Source: Alcanivorax sp. 1008 (GTDB taxonomy: Bacteria > Pseudomonadota > Gammaproteobacteria > Pseudomonadales > Alcanivoracaceae). Taken from it: a stretch of DNA of 64,000 nt. A model generated the notes under the pieces. That model did no database searches, was not told the DNA's origin, and saw nothing but the letters and a program-made list of their open reading frames with translations. Positions within the stretch are counted from its first letter, which is position 1, and every line of letters begins with the position of its first letter. Positions 8,829 through 17,754 of the stretch are shown here, piece after piece. Where the stretch lies: the NCBI RefSeq assembly GCF_020667895.1, contig NZ_JAFMPS010000004.1, positions 167,171-231,170 of the forward strand, read 5' to 3'. Made by a program: the position numbers and the translations under genes.

Positions 8829-9184
8829 GCCTGTTTGTCACCCCGTTCAATAATAATCCCGACGTCCTGCGAGCCACGCAGAGCACCGGGCTTGGATACC
8901 CGCAATCGCAACCAGGGCACTGAAAACTCTTGCACAACAATCTCGGCGACGCGCTCCGCCAGAGTCTCAACAAGCTGGAACTCGGAGGCTTCGATAAAGC
9001 CAATCAGCCTCTTACCGACAGCCTTGTAATCAAGCGCATCATCAATATGGTCACTGGCCGCCGCGCGGCGGATATCGGTGGCCATCTCCAGGTCCAGACT
9101 AACGGTCTGGCGGATACGACGCTCCCAGTCAAAAATGCCAATCACCGTTGCCACTTTCAGGTCACGGATATAAACGATGTCCAT
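8825..9184 (-). CDS. folB: Dihydroneopterin aldolase
   Basis: A 119-residue enzyme that cleaves dihydroneopterin to hydroxymethyl-dihydropterin and glycolaldehyde. It has the DHNA start (IRDLKVATVIGIFDWERRIRQ), the DALDYKAVGKRL segment and the VETLAERVAEI stretch. It is the first gene of a folB-folK operon. It is divergent from plsY across a 167-base intergenic region with no obvious gene, an arrangement common in gammaproteobacteria. Confidence 0.95.
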   Translation of the reverse strand: MDIVYIRDLKVATVIGIFDWERRIRQTVSLDLEMATDIRRAAASDHIDDALDYKAVGKRLIGFIEASEFQLVETLAERVAEIVVQEFSVPWLRLRVSKPGALRGSQDVGIIIERGDKQA

Positions 9185-9351
9185 AATATGCCTCGTTGCG
9201 GGGTCAGGGTCTGAGCAGTCTGGCCGCAGCCACGTCAGGATTTAGCGAAGAGAGTGCCATCATGCACGCATCCTTCATTACATACGGGGCTGTTCAGCCG
9301 CGGTCAGTTCAGGCAGTCTCTGTGACGCCGAGGGACGGAGGATTATAGCCG

Positions 9352-9978
9352 GTGGATTTCGCCACATTACAGGATCATGGGCTTATTACTGCCCTGTTAT
9401 GCATCGCTGCCTATCTGGGCGGCTCCATTTCCAGTGCCATTCTGGTCTGCCAGCTGTTCGGCTTGCCGGATCCACGTACTCAGGGCTCCAATAATCCCGG
9501 CGCCACCAATGTATTGCGACTGGGCGGCAAACCCGCAGCGGCACTAACACTGGCCGGAGACGTTCTGAAGGGAGTGATTCCGGTTCTGGCAGCGCTCTAC
9601 TGGCTGGAGCTACCCGTGCTGATTGCCGCCCTGACTGGCTGGTTTGCCTTTCTGGGCCACCTTTTCCCGGTATTTTTCCGCTTTCAGGGAGGCAAAGGCG
9701 TGGCCACCGCCTTTGGCCTGCTGTTTGCCCTGCACTGGCCCACCGGCCTGCTAACCGGCGGAATCTGGCTATGCCTGTTTGCCCTCCTCAGAATTTCCTC
9801 ACTGGCATCCATGGTTGCCTTTGTCGTTATGCCCGCGGTTATTGCCTTCTGGCTGCCCGCAGCGTTCTGGCCCATGGTGCTGCTTAGTGTGGTGCTGATC
9901 GGCCGGCATCACGCCAATATCCGCAAATTGCTGTCCGGCGAGGAGCTCGGCTTTGGCAAACCGAAACCGCGTCAATAG
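9352..9978 (+). CDS. plsY: Glycerol-3-phosphate acyltransferase PlsY
   Basis: A 208-residue inner-membrane enzyme with about five membrane spans. It acylates glycerol-3-phosphate with acyl-phosphate, the first step of phosphatidate synthesis. The family signatures are GGSISSAIL, DPRTQGSNNPGATNVLR and FRFQGGKGVAT, in that order. The start is GTG at 9352, with a GGAGG site about 12 bases upstream. It is divergent from folB and followed after 12 bases by a LysR regulator. Confidence 0.95.
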   Translation: MDFATLQDHGLITALLCIAAYLGGSISSAILVCQLFGLPDPRTQGSNNPGATNVLRLGGKPAAALTLAGDVLKGVIPVLAALYWLELPVLIAALTGWFAFLGHLFPVFFRFQGGKGVATAFGLLFALHWPTGLLTGGIWLCLFALLRISSLASMVAFVVMPAVIAFWLPAAFWPMVLLSVVLIGRHHANIRKLLSGEELGFGKPKPRQ

Positions 9979-9990
9979 TGGATCTGGCGC

Positions 9991-10890
9991 ATGAAGCGGC
10001 CGTTATCGTCATTGAATCTGCTGCGCACCTTTGAGGTCGCCGGGCGCCATCTCAGCTTTACCCTCGCGGCGGACGAACTGTGCATCACCCCTTCTGCAGT
10101 CAGCCAGCAAATGCGCAAACTGGAAGAAGATTTGGGCGTTGCCCTGTTCGAGCGCCAACCGCGCGGGCTCATCCTGAGCGAGTCCGGCGAACGCTACTGG
10201 CGAGATATCCAGCAGCACCTCGATGGCATTGATCGCAGTACCCGCGCCCTCACCCGGCAATCCAGTCGCACTCTGCGTGTTAGCCTGATGCCGCCGCTGG
10301 CCAGCCGCATCGTGCTGCCACGATTAACCGATTTCCAGCAAAGACATCCTGATATTGAGCTGCGCCTTGATGCCAGCCTGCGTTATGCCGATCTCGGCAA
10401 ACAGGATATTGATCTGGCCATTCGCTTCGGCCAGCCGCCCTGGCCCGGCTGCGTGCACGAGAAACTGCTCGACCTGTATGTGCTGCCAGTGTGCCCGCCA
10501 GCAATGGCTTCCGAGCACGACCTTTCCCATCACCCGGAGCGATTGGCGCAACTGCCGCTGATTCAGATGACCGAACGGGCCGATAGCTGGACACGGTTTT
10601 TTGCCATGTCCGGGCTCGGCAAGCCCTGTTCTGACAAGCAGTTTTTCGTGGATGACTACCCGGCGGCCATTGAGGCGGCGGAAACTGTGGGAGTCGCACT
10701 GGCGATTCTGCCGCTGGAGCAACCTCTACTGGATAGCAAGCGGCTAGCCGCCCCATGGCCCGCCCTGGGGCCACTGCCGGAGTCGGTCTATGCAGTGATG
10801 CGAGAGGACCAGGCCGAGCGCACTGACATCCAGACTTTTCTCAACTGGCTAAAGACCCAGCTCGACAGTCTGCCCGCAGCGGTTAAGTAA
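9991..10890 (+). CDS. LysR-family regulator (GcvA-like)
   Basis: A 299-residue LysR protein. The N-terminal winged helix-turn-helix (residues about 5-64) reads LSSLNLLRTFEVAGRHLSFT and PSAVSQQMRKLEEDLGVALF. This is the GcvA/AmpR-like subgroup pattern. A periplasmic-binding-fold effector domain follows. It lies upstream of a three-gene operon on the same strand (159-residue protein, GMC oxidoreductase, carboxymuconolactone decarboxylase-like) and is the obvious candidate regulator. A small inverted repeat covers its stop codon. Confidence 0.88.
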   Translation: MKRPLSSLNLLRTFEVAGRHLSFTLAADELCITPSAVSQQMRKLEEDLGVALFERQPRGLILSESGERYWRDIQQHLDGIDRSTRALTRQSSRTLRVSLMPPLASRIVLPRLTDFQQRHPDIELRLDASLRYADLGKQDIDLAIRFGQPPWPGCVHEKLLDLYVLPVCPPAMASEHDLSHHPERLAQLPLIQMTERADSWTRFFAMSGLGKPCSDKQFFVDDYPAAIEAAETVGVALAILPLEQPLLDSKRLAAPWPALGPLPESVYAVMREDQAERTDIQTFLNWLKTQLDSLPAAVK

Positions 10891-10900
10891 AACTTAACCG
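10880..10900. repeat. Inverted repeat over the LysR stop codon
   Basis: Eight-base perfect arms (CGGTTAAG / CTTAACCG) with a 5-base spacer. It could be a weak transcript-end hairpin or a regulator-binding dyad between the LysR gene and the operon starting at 10978. No T-tract follows. Confidence 0.4.
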
Positions 10901-10977
10901 AGTCGTAAAAAGCATCGTTTGTCGCCCTGTACGTTTGCCTTGATGATGCCGGACATCCAACTTGTGGAGCTGCCGGC

Positions 10978-11457
10978 ATGACCCAGATTTCCCTTACCAC
11001 TCCCATTCAGCTCAGTGACTGGCGCGATCAGGAACTGGCTGACCTTTTCGCCACCCTGCCAGTCGGCGCAGCACCATCAGGACACCTGCATGGAAAGCTG
11101 TTTGCTGTCCATGGCCTCACCTTTCTGCCCCGCCCGCTAGCCCGGGGGCTTTATGCCCTGCTATCTACCCCACTTAATCCGTGGCGCGGCAAGTCTTTCA
11201 GCAATGACAAAGGCAGTAATCATTTGCTGTGGCTGAACGGCCCGGCACTGGGCCATTACCACATCAGCCAGCAAACCGGCGCCGACGGGCAGCACTCTCT
11301 GTGGTTGGACTACAACGTCGAACGCAACCCGGCGCTACTGCGCCGTATCCGCGGCGAGGCACGGCAGCTACGCAAGGATCAGTGGCTGTGCCGCATGCTG
11401 TGGCAAACCGATCGCGGACAGACAACCCTGCTGTGGTTCACCTTGCAAGGAGAGTAA
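10978..11457 (+). CDS. Conserved-looking 159-residue protein of unknown function
   Basis: I do not recognise this protein. It has no signal peptide or membrane span. The middle reads NPWRGKSFSNDKGSNHLLWL, then an aromatic GHYHISQQ, LWLDYN and IRGEARQL, ending in a beta-rich tail. That pattern suggests a lipocalin- or calycin-like beta-barrel that could bind a hydrophobic ligand; this is inference from residue pattern only. Its stop (TAA) overlaps the region of the next start (TAATGTG), so it is tightly coupled to the GMC oxidoreductase and probably acts with it. Confidence 0.6.
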   Translation: MTQISLTTPIQLSDWRDQELADLFATLPVGAAPSGHLHGKLFAVHGLTFLPRPLARGLYALLSTPLNPWRGKSFSNDKGSNHLLWLNGPALGHYHISQQTGADGQHSLWLDYNVERNPALLRRIRGEARQLRKDQWLCRMLWQTDRGQTTLLWFTLQGE

Positions 11458-11458
11458 T

Positions 11459-12919
11459 GTGGTTGCCGAAAAGCACGACATCATTGTTATCGGCAGCGGC
11501 TTTGGCGGTGCCACCACCGCGGCAAAACTGGTTTCCGCCGGCGCCAAGGTGACTTTACTGGAGCGTGGTCCATGGCGTGACACGGATGCTATCCGCGCCG
11601 CCAACATCAGTGCACGGGCGCCACTACCAGCGGGAAAGAGTTTTTTCAGCCATGCGCTACGAAGGGTTTCTGCAAGCTGGCTGCCCGGCGGACAGATAAA
11701 CCTGCATGGTGATGGCCTGTTTGATCTGCATTACGACAGCCAGCTCAGCATGATCTGCAGCAGTGGTGTTGGCGGCGGCTCCCATGTTTATTCCGCCATG
11801 AATGTGCGCCCGGCAGAAGACTACTGGGATGGACATCATGATGCCCTGTCAGGCACCACAATTGCCGCGCACTACGACTGGATTCTGGAAAAAATGGGCA
11901 GCCGCACAGTGGCCAGCAGCGACGCACTGGTGCCGAACAGCATCATCACCGACAGCCGCCGCCCAACATGGATGAACGTCGCCGGTGTGCGCCAGCCGGA
12001 AATGGGATTCCGGTTTGCTCGGGGGCGATTCAGCAACAACAGTTTTTTCGGCAGTCAGGACAACAGCAAAGTATCACTGGACGAGCGCCTGCTGCTGCCG
12101 CTGCTTGAGCGCGGGCTGAGCGTACGGGACCGCCACGAAGTGATGGATATCTGCCAAACCGATCAAGGCTTCCGCCTCACCGTTAAGGACAATCAACACA
12201 ACCGTATCCGCACCCTGCTGGCAGGACGCGTGGTGCTGGCCGCCGGCACACTTAACACGCTACGACTGCTATTTTCCAGCCGCGCCCACGGCAGCCTTAA
12301 CGGCATGCCGGCACTCGGCCAACGTATCGGCGGCAACGGTGATGTACCGGCCTACTGGCCATGCAACGAAACCGGGCGGGACTATTCCACTGGCACACCC
12401 TGTCACGGTCGTTTTACTCTGCAAGATAACCATACTGACCTGACTCGCTATGGCCTGAACGGTGTCGACCGGATTCCCATGCCATCCTCATTGCGGGCAA
12501 GACTGAAGCGAGACCTGGTACTAGTCGGCATGGGCGCCGATCAGGGAGATGGCACGGCCAGCTGGCAAGGGAGCCGACTGAAACTGAATTACCCGCAACG
12601 CAACAGCTCCGTGCTGGCAGATATCTATACCGCCTTTGACCGAATCAGCTCACTGAGCGGCAAGAAAGTATATTTTCTTCGCGATCGACCAATCACCGTG
12701 CATCCATTTGGTGGCGCACGCCTTGGCCAGAGTACGGCCGACAGCGTGATTAACGCATGCGGGGAAGTACACGACATCCCGGGACTGTTTATCGCCGATG
12801 GCAGCGCACTGCCAGCTGCGCCGGGTGTACCGCCCTCGATGACCATTGCCGCCTGGGCAGGTCATATTGCAGCACAGCTTATTTCCTCGTCACCGTCAAC
12901 ACATCAGGAGGTCGCATGA
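11459..12919 (+). CDS. GMC-family FAD oxidoreductase (cholesterol oxidase-like)
   Basis: A 486-residue flavoprotein. The N-terminal dinucleotide motif is DIIVIGSGFGG (about residues 7-17), followed by LLERGPW. The C-terminus has the GMC signature region HPFGGARLG and a conserved GLFIADGSALPAAPG flavin loop. GMC enzymes oxidise alcohols, sterols or sugars; this length and motif set is closest to the cholesterol oxidase-like branch. The start is GTG at 11459, overlapping the end of the preceding gene. Its stop overlaps the next start by 4 bases (ATGA), so all three genes form one unit. Confidence 0.85.
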   Translation: MVAEKHDIIVIGSGFGGATTAAKLVSAGAKVTLLERGPWRDTDAIRAANISARAPLPAGKSFFSHALRRVSASWLPGGQINLHGDGLFDLHYDSQLSMICSSGVGGGSHVYSAMNVRPAEDYWDGHHDALSGTTIAAHYDWILEKMGSRTVASSDALVPNSIITDSRRPTWMNVAGVRQPEMGFRFARGRFSNNSFFGSQDNSKVSLDERLLLPLLERGLSVRDRHEVMDICQTDQGFRLTVKDNQHNRIRTLLAGRVVLAAGTLNTLRLLFSSRAHGSLNGMPALGQRIGGNGDVPAYWPCNETGRDYSTGTPCHGRFTLQDNHTDLTRYGLNGVDRIPMPSSLRARLKRDLVLVGMGADQGDGTASWQGSRLKLNYPQRNSSVLADIYTAFDRISSLSGKKVYFLRDRPITVHPFGGARLGQSTADSVINACGEVHDIPGLFIADGSALPAAPGVPPSMTIAAWAGHIAAQLISSSPSTHQEVA

Positions 12920-13524
12920 GCGACATTCAAGCAGCCGTATTTCGCAAACGTACTTTTACCCTGCCGCTACTGGGCCGATCTCTGGCAGCTGCGGGCATCA
13001 CCATGCCGATTCTCATCCATGCCCTGATTCGCCCCTCGTTGTCCCCGGCTTTGCGCGAGGAAATTATGCTCGCCGTGACAAGCGTTAATGATTGCCGCTA
13101 TTGCAGCTGGGTGCACACAGGGCTGGCGCTGGAAAATGGTGTTGATATGGACTCCCTGAATGCGCTGCTTGGCCGCGATCTTGGCAGCGACCCTGGCAGC
13201 GTTGAAGAGCGAGAAGCAGTGGCCATTCTTTTCGGAAAACATTTTGCCGATAGCGTGCGCCATCCATCCAAAGTAGCTCGAGACAAACTGCAGCAGCATT
13301 TCAATGCCGGCGAGCGACGGGAAATCATGGCCTATATCCATGCCATCTATTTTGCCAACCTGACCGGCAACAGTGCGGACGCCGTGCTGGCGCGGCTACG
13401 CGGCCAAAAAACCGAGGGCAATTTGCTGGTGGAACTGATCGCTGCGTTGCTTGGCGCTCCGGTACTGGGAGCAATTTGGCTAAACAGTCGCCGCTCTGGC
13501 AAACCGGTTATGGCGGAGCTGTAA
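12916..13524 (+). CDS. Carboxymuconolactone decarboxylase-family (AhpD-like) protein
   Basis: A 202-residue protein of the CMD/AhpD all-helical family. The redox/proton-relay motif is present: Cys60-x-x-Cys63 and His67 (NDCRYCSWVH). Members are peroxidase partners or ring-cleavage decarboxylases. The CxxC pair favours an alkylhydroperoxidase role, which would suit removing peroxide made by the upstream GMC oxidase. A hydrophobic segment near the C-terminus (LLGAPVLGAIWL) may tether it to the membrane. It is convergent with tsaD. Confidence 0.82.
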   Translation: MSDIQAAVFRKRTFTLPLLGRSLAAAGITMPILIHALIRPSLSPALREEIMLAVTSVNDCRYCSWVHTGLALENGVDMDSLNALLGRDLGSDPGSVEEREAVAILFGKHFADSVRHPSKVARDKLQQHFNAGERREIMAYIHAIYFANLTGNSADAVLARLRGQKTEGNLLVELIAALLGAPVLGAIWLNSRRSGKPVMAEL

Positions 13525-13552
13525 TACTTGAACAGACCAGCTGCAGAGGCCG

Positions 13553-14599
13553 TCAGCCGATGGTGCCCTGCGGAGGCTGCAACTCTGCTAATGGCCAGCG
13601 CGGCCGCACGCTGATTGCCAGGCTTTCAGCATGTTCGCCGGCGGCCATACGCAGCGCCCCCGCGAAGGCAATCATGGCGCCGTTATCAGTGCAGTATTCC
13701 TGCCGCGGATAAAACACTCGCACATTTTTTTCGCCCAGCGCTTGTGCAAGGCGCGCACGCAGCCGTTTGTTAGCACTGACGCCACCGGCCATCACCAGCG
13801 TTTTCTGACCGGTTTGCTCCATGGCACGACGGCATTTGATCACCAGCGTTTCTACCACCGCCTCTTCAAAGGCGCGGGCGATATCCGCCATATCCTGATC
13901 ACTGAGTTTGCCGTCGGCATCACGGCAGCGGCTCATGGTGTTCATGGCAAAAGTTTTTAATCCGGAAAAACTGAAATCCAGGCCAGGCCGGTCAGTCATC
14001 GGGCGCGGGAAGGTGAAACGGGCCGGTTTGCCCTTTTCAGCCAGCGCAGCAATGCGCGGGCCGCCGGGATAGCCGAGCCCCATCATCTTGGCGACCTTAT
14101 CAAAGGCTTCGCCAGCAGCATCATCGACGGACTCGCCCAACGGGATATATTGACCCAGCGACTTCGCCTCCAGCAGCAGGGTATGGCCGCCACTGACCAG
14201 CAAGGCGACAAACGGGAACTGTGGCCCACCCTCCTCCAGCAGCGGCGCCAGCAAATGACCTTCCATATGGTGTACCGGCAGCGCCGGCACTCCCCAGCCA
14301 AAGGCCAGCGCTCTGGCAGTGGAGGCACCCACCAGCAGGGCTCCGGCAAGACCTGGACCTGCGGTGTAGGCCACCCCATCAATATCTTCTGGCTGACAGC
14401 CAGCCTCCTCAAGCACTTGCCGGATCAATGGCAACACCCGGCGCACATGGTCACGACTGGCCAGCTCTGGCACTACCCCTCCGTACAGGGCGTGCAACTC
14501 CACCTGACTGAACAGGGCCTGACCGAGCAGGCCCTTATCGGTGTGATACAGGGCGATGCCGGTCTCGTCACAGCTGGTTTCAATGCCAAGAATGATCAT
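13553..14599 (-). CDS. tsaD: tRNA N6-threonylcarbamoyladenosine synthase subunit TsaD
   Basis: A 348-residue ASKHA-fold protein that transfers threonylcarbamoyl to A37 of ANN-decoding tRNAs with TsaB/TsaE. It starts [14 protein letters not shown]. The metal-binding HxxxH is His111/His115 (HHMEGH), and [10 protein letters not shown] marks the ATPase domain. The ATG at 14599 gives the conserved N-terminus; a longer start at 14626 would add unconserved residues. It is divergent from rpsU, the classical gammaproteobacterial arrangement. Confidence 0.96.
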   Translation of the reverse strand: MIILGIETSCDETGIALYHTDKGLLGQALFSQVELHALYGGVVPELASRDHVRRVLPLIRQVLEEAGCQPEDIDGVAYTAGPGLAGALLVGASTARALAFGWGVPALPVHHMEGHLLAPLLEEGGPQFPFVALLVSGGHTLLLEAKSLGQYIPLGESVDDAAGEAFDKVAKMMGLGYPGGPRIAALAEKGKPARFTFPRPMTDRPGLDFSFSGLKTFAMNTMSRCRDADGKLSDQDMADIARAFEEAVVETLVIKCRRAMEQTGQKTLVMAGGVSANKRLRARLAQALGEKNVRVFYPRQEYCTDNGAMIAFAGALRMAAGEHAESLAISVRPRWPLAELQPPQGTIG

Positions 14600-14694
14600 G
14601 ATCGAGGGTAATACCTGCCATGGCACAAGGGTGGGGGGAGCAAGGATAGCCGGGATTGGCAGTCGCTCACAGCAAATCGGACCATTTCTGCTGT

Positions 14695-14722
14695 TTGCAA
14701 TCCGTCAAGGCTCGGGTAGAAT
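14695..14722 (+). promoter_or_regulatory. Sigma-70 promoter of rpsU
   Basis: TTGCAA at 14695-14700 and TAGAAT at 14717-14722 are separated by 16 bases. Together they lie about 70 bases before the rpsU start in the tsaD/rpsU divergent region. In this gene order the promoter normally drives the rpsU-dnaG-rpoD macromolecular synthesis operon. Confidence 0.55.
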
Positions 14723-14790
14723 GCGCGCCTCTTTGTCGGTACCCGGTGGTATCGGCCCGTATTCAAGTACCCTCTGGAAGGTGATTGCGC

Positions 14791-15006
14791 ATGCCGCAAG
14801 TGAAAGTTAAAGAAGGCGAGCCGTTTGACGTTGCACTGCGTCGTTTCAAGCGTTCCTGCGAGAAGGCCGGTGTTCTGGCTGAAGTACGTCGCCGCGAGTT
14901 TTACGAAAAGCCGACCCAAGAGCGCAAGCGCAAAGCTGCTGCCGCTGTAAAGCGTCACCAGAAGAAGCTGCAGCGCGAACAGCTTAACCGCAAGCGTCTG
15001 TACTGA
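14791..15006 (+). CDS. rpsU: 30S ribosomal protein S21
   Basis: The 71-residue S21 ([21 protein letters not shown] at the N-terminus; Lys/Arg-rich tail ending NRKRLY). It binds the 3' domain of 16S rRNA during initiation. The ATG at 14791 is preferred over an upstream ATG at 14785 because it gives the conserved start and suits the AAGGTG site. It is the first gene of the S21, YqeY, primase, sigma-70 block. Confidence 0.97.
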   Translation: MPQVKVKEGEPFDVALRRFKRSCEKAGVLAEVRRREFYEKPTQERKRKAAAAVKRHQKKLQREQLNRKRLY

Positions 15007-15023
15007 TCCTTCGAGGAGAGGCC

Positions 15024-15470
15024 GTGAGCGCCCTCAAAGATCAGCTGACCAACGCGATGAAAGAGGCCATGCGGGCCAAGGATCAGCACCGGCTGACCGT
15101 AATCCGCATGGCTTTGGCGTCTCTGAAGCAAGTGGAAGTCGACGAGCGCATTGAGCTAGACGACGCCCGCGTGCTGGCCATCCTCGATAAGCAGATCAAG
15201 CAGCGCATCGACGCCAGCACCCAGTTCCGTGATGCCGGCCGCACCGATCTTTCCGACAAGGAAGATATCGAAGCGGCCATTTTGCGCGAATTTATGCCCG
15301 CCGCCCTGTCCCAGGACGAGATCAACAGCGCCATTGACGCAGCCATCGCCCAGGTTGGCGAAACCGGCATGCAGGCCATGGGCAAAGTGATGGCCATCCT
15401 CAAACCGCAACTGCAGGGCCGGGCTGATCTTGGCGCTGTCAGCGGTCAGGTCAAACAGCGGTTAGTCTGA
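15024..15470 (+). CDS. yqeY: GatB/YqeY domain protein
   Basis: A 148-residue helical protein of the YqeY family, homologous to the tRNA-binding tail of GatB. It starts LKDQLTNAMKEAMRAKDQHRLTVIR and ends GRADLGAVSGQVKQRL, both typical. It is thought to assist tRNA-dependent amidation or another tRNA task, but its role is not firmly known. The start is GTG at 15024 with GAGGAG just upstream, 17 bases after rpsU. The gap to dnaG holds a long inverted repeat. Confidence 0.9.
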   Translation: MSALKDQLTNAMKEAMRAKDQHRLTVIRMALASLKQVEVDERIELDDARVLAILDKQIKQRIDASTQFRDAGRTDLSDKEDIEAAILREFMPAALSQDEINSAIDAAIAQVGETGMQAMGKVMAILKPQLQGRADLGAVSGQVKQRLV

Positions 15471-15508
15471 ACACCCTCCCTTTTTACGGTGTCGCAGTGA
15501 TCTTCTAC

Positions 15509-15622
15509 GGTCTTTGCCGTGATCCTGTCCTTCCGGGACACGCCGTGAATACATCCCTGTAGGCTCCTCTCAGACATCCATGTCTTCGAGGGTCCCGGAA
15601 GGACAGAATCACGGCAAAGACC
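15509..15622. repeat. 31-base inverted repeat with 52-base loop between yqeY and dnaG
   Basis: The arms 15509-15539 and 15592-15622 are reverse complements over 31 bases with a single mismatch. The loop contains smaller dyads (GACAT..ATGTC and ACAT..CTGT). The transcript would fold into a very stable hairpin between yqeY and dnaG. It could be a REP-like intergenic element, an RNA-processing site or a partial terminator in the operon. No second copy was seen in the window. Confidence 0.8.
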
Positions 15623-15722
15623 TCGCATCGTGCAACTTTCATGTCCGCAAGAAGCGGGATGCGAGCCCAACCAGAAGCTTCTTCGGTTACACTGCCGCTT
15701 CGATCACCACACCCGACACCCC

Positions 15723-17621
15723 ATGGCCCGGATACCGGAAAATTTTGTTCAAGATCTACTCGCCCGTACCGACGTGGTGGAGCTGATCAATGCCCGGGTG
15801 CCGCTGAAAAAAGCCGGCCGAAACTGGATGGCCTGCTGCCCGTTTCATCAAGAGAAATCCCCATCCTTCACCGTTGCCCCGGACAAGCAGTTCTATTACT
15901 GCTTCGGCTGTGGCGCCACCGGCAATGCGGTGGGTTTCCTGATGGAATACGAGCGCCTTTCATTCCCGGAAGCCGTCAAACAGCTGGCCGACAAAGCCGG
16001 ACTTGAAGTCCCCCGGGAAGATGACAACCGGCCACAACAAAGCGCTGCCCAGAAAAGCGCGCTGCAACAAATGTACGACCTGCTGGCCCGCGCCGATCTG
16101 TTTTTCCGGCAACAGCTGAAAAGCGCGCCGGAGCGCACAGTCGCTGTCGACTACCTGAAAGGGCGCGGCCTCAGCGGTGAAGTAGCAGCCCGTTACGGAG
16201 TGGGCTTTGCCCCGCCCGGCTTCGACAACCTGATGAGCGCCCTGTCACTGGACCAAAGCGGCCTGCAGCGGGCTGAAGAGGCCGGCCTGCTGGTACGTCG
16301 CGAGGACACGGGCCGGGTCTACGACAAATTCCGCGACCGCATAATGTTCCCCATCCGCGATGCCCGCGGCCGCACCATCGGCTTTGGTGGCCGGGTGCTG
16401 GGCGATGGCAAGCCGAAATACCTGAACTCCCCGGAAACCCCGGTATTCCATAAAGGTCGAGAGCTCTACGGCCTGTGGGAGTGGCGCCAGAGTCGCGACA
16501 AGCACAATCAGTTATTCGTGGTTGAAGGCTATATGGATGTCATCGCTCTGGCTCAGCACGGCATCCCCAATGCGGTTGCCACCCTGGGCACCGCCACCAG
16601 TGGTGAGCATGCAGAGAAGCTGTTCAAACAGGTGGACGAAGTGGTGTTCTGCTTTGACGGCGATGAAGCCGGCCGGCGCGCCGCCTGGCGGGCTCTGGAG
16701 AACACCCTGCCGGTACTGGAAGACGGCAAGCAGGCCCGCTTCCTGTTTCTGCCCGATGGCGAAGACCCGGACACATTGGTGCGCCAGCAAGGGCGCGAAG
16801 CCCTGCTGGCTCTGGCCGCGGACGCCCCCGGCCTGGCCGAATACCTGTTCAACCATTTGTCTGAAGGCCTCAATATCAGCAGCGTAGACGGCCGCGCCCG
16901 GCTGGCGCGGCTGGCGCTACCGCTGATTCGCCTGCCCCGCGGCGAGTTCTACCGCAGCCTGCTGCGCAAGGAGCTGGCCAGCCTGACACGACTGGATGAG
17001 GCGGAGCTGGCCATACTGGCCAGCGACCCGGAGCCAACGCCACCAAGCGCCCCAAACACGCCCCCACAACAAGCTCATATGCCACCGGATTATGATGGCC
17101 CGCCACCATGGCTGGATGCAGAACCCGCGTATCCCGATACCGGCACAGCCCCTCATCGGCGTCAACCGCAGCGCAGTGCAGCGCCCTCCAGGCGGCTACG
17201 CCTTTCACTGGTGGAGCGCCTGCTACTGATTTTGGTTCAGCATCCGCAGATACTGAGTGAGTGCCCCCTGCCACCGGGCGTCGAAGAGCTGGAAGAGACA
17301 CAGATGGACGTTCTCATTCAGGTCATCGACCTGCTTACAGAACAACCAGAAATGCCCGGCCCGGCACTGCTGGGCGCGCTGATGGCAATGGATCAGGGCG
17401 AATTGATCGCCGAAGTGATGCGCCAATCCGAGCAGGTGCCGGCGGACGAAGCCGCCGCCCTGAATGACTGGCGTGGCGGCGTTACCGAGCTGGAAATCCG
17501 CTGGCTGGAGCAATCTCTGGATCGGGCCCGCCATGCCGAGAGCCCGGATATCCACCTGCTGGCAAAACTCAGCACCCAGCTGGCCGCCGCCCGCCAACAC
17601 CAGCGCCGCCGCCTCGACTGA
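15723..17621 (+). CDS. dnaG: DNA primase
   Basis: A 632-residue primase that lays RNA primers at the replication fork. The N-terminal CHC2 zinc finger has Cys39, His42, Cys60 and Cys63 (CPFH and CFGCG). The TOPRIM core carries EGYMDVIAL and DGDEAGRRAA. A Pro-rich linker (near residues 440-500) precedes the DnaB-binding helical C-terminus. The ATG at 15723 gives the conserved MARIPE start. It lies between the long hairpin and rpoD. Confidence 0.97.
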   Translation: MARIPENFVQDLLARTDVVELINARVPLKKAGRNWMACCPFHQEKSPSFTVAPDKQFYYCFGCGATGNAVGFLMEYERLSFPEAVKQLADKAGLEVPREDDNRPQQSAAQKSALQQMYDLLARADLFFRQQLKSAPERTVAVDYLKGRGLSGEVAARYGVGFAPPGFDNLMSALSLDQSGLQRAEEAGLLVRREDTGRVYDKFRDRIMFPIRDARGRTIGFGGRVLGDGKPKYLNSPETPVFHKGRELYGLWEWRQSRDKHNQLFVVEGYMDVIALAQHGIPNAVATLGTATSGEHAEKLFKQVDEVVFCFDGDEAGRRAAWRALENTLPVLEDGKQARFLFLPDGEDPDTLVRQQGREALLALAADAPGLAEYLFNHLSEGLNISSVDGRARLARLALPLIRLPRGEFYRSLLRKELASLTRLDEAELAILASDPEPTPPSAPNTPPQQAHMPPDYDGPPPWLDAEPAYPDTGTAPHRRQPQRSAAPSRRLRLSLVERLLLILVQHPQILSECPLPPGVEELEETQMDVLIQVIDLLTEQPEMPGPALLGALMAMDQGELIAEVMRQSEQVPADEAAALNDWRGGVTELEIRWLEQSLDRARHAESPDIHLLAKLSTQLAAARQHQRRRLD

Positions 17622-17662
17622 CCATTACGCAGCTGTGGCTGGCGAGCAGAGGCAAAGCAGCC

Positions 17663-17668
17663 TATAAT
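17663..17668 (+). promoter_or_regulatory. Candidate rpoD promoter -10 element
   Basis: A perfect TATAAT followed by GCGC lies 87 bases before the rpoD start, in the dnaG-rpoD gap. No good -35 hexamer is seen at the ideal distance, so this is tentative. Confidence 0.4.
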
Positions 17669-17686
17669 GCGCGGTTTCTCAGCACC

Positions 17687-17737
17687 CTGAGGGGAACGAC
17701 AGTCGCGCCCCGTGGTCAGTGCTGTCATCCCCCTCGT
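17687..17737 (+). other. Imperfect stem-loop in the rpoD leader
   Basis: A 15-base stem between about 17688-17702 and 17722-17736 (12 Watson-Crick pairs, one wobble, two mismatches) with a roughly 20-base loop. It ends 18 bases before the rpoD start, close to where ribosomes bind. A role in rpoD translation is possible but unproven. Confidence 0.35.
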
Positions 17738-17754
17738 TCTCACAGGCATAATTC

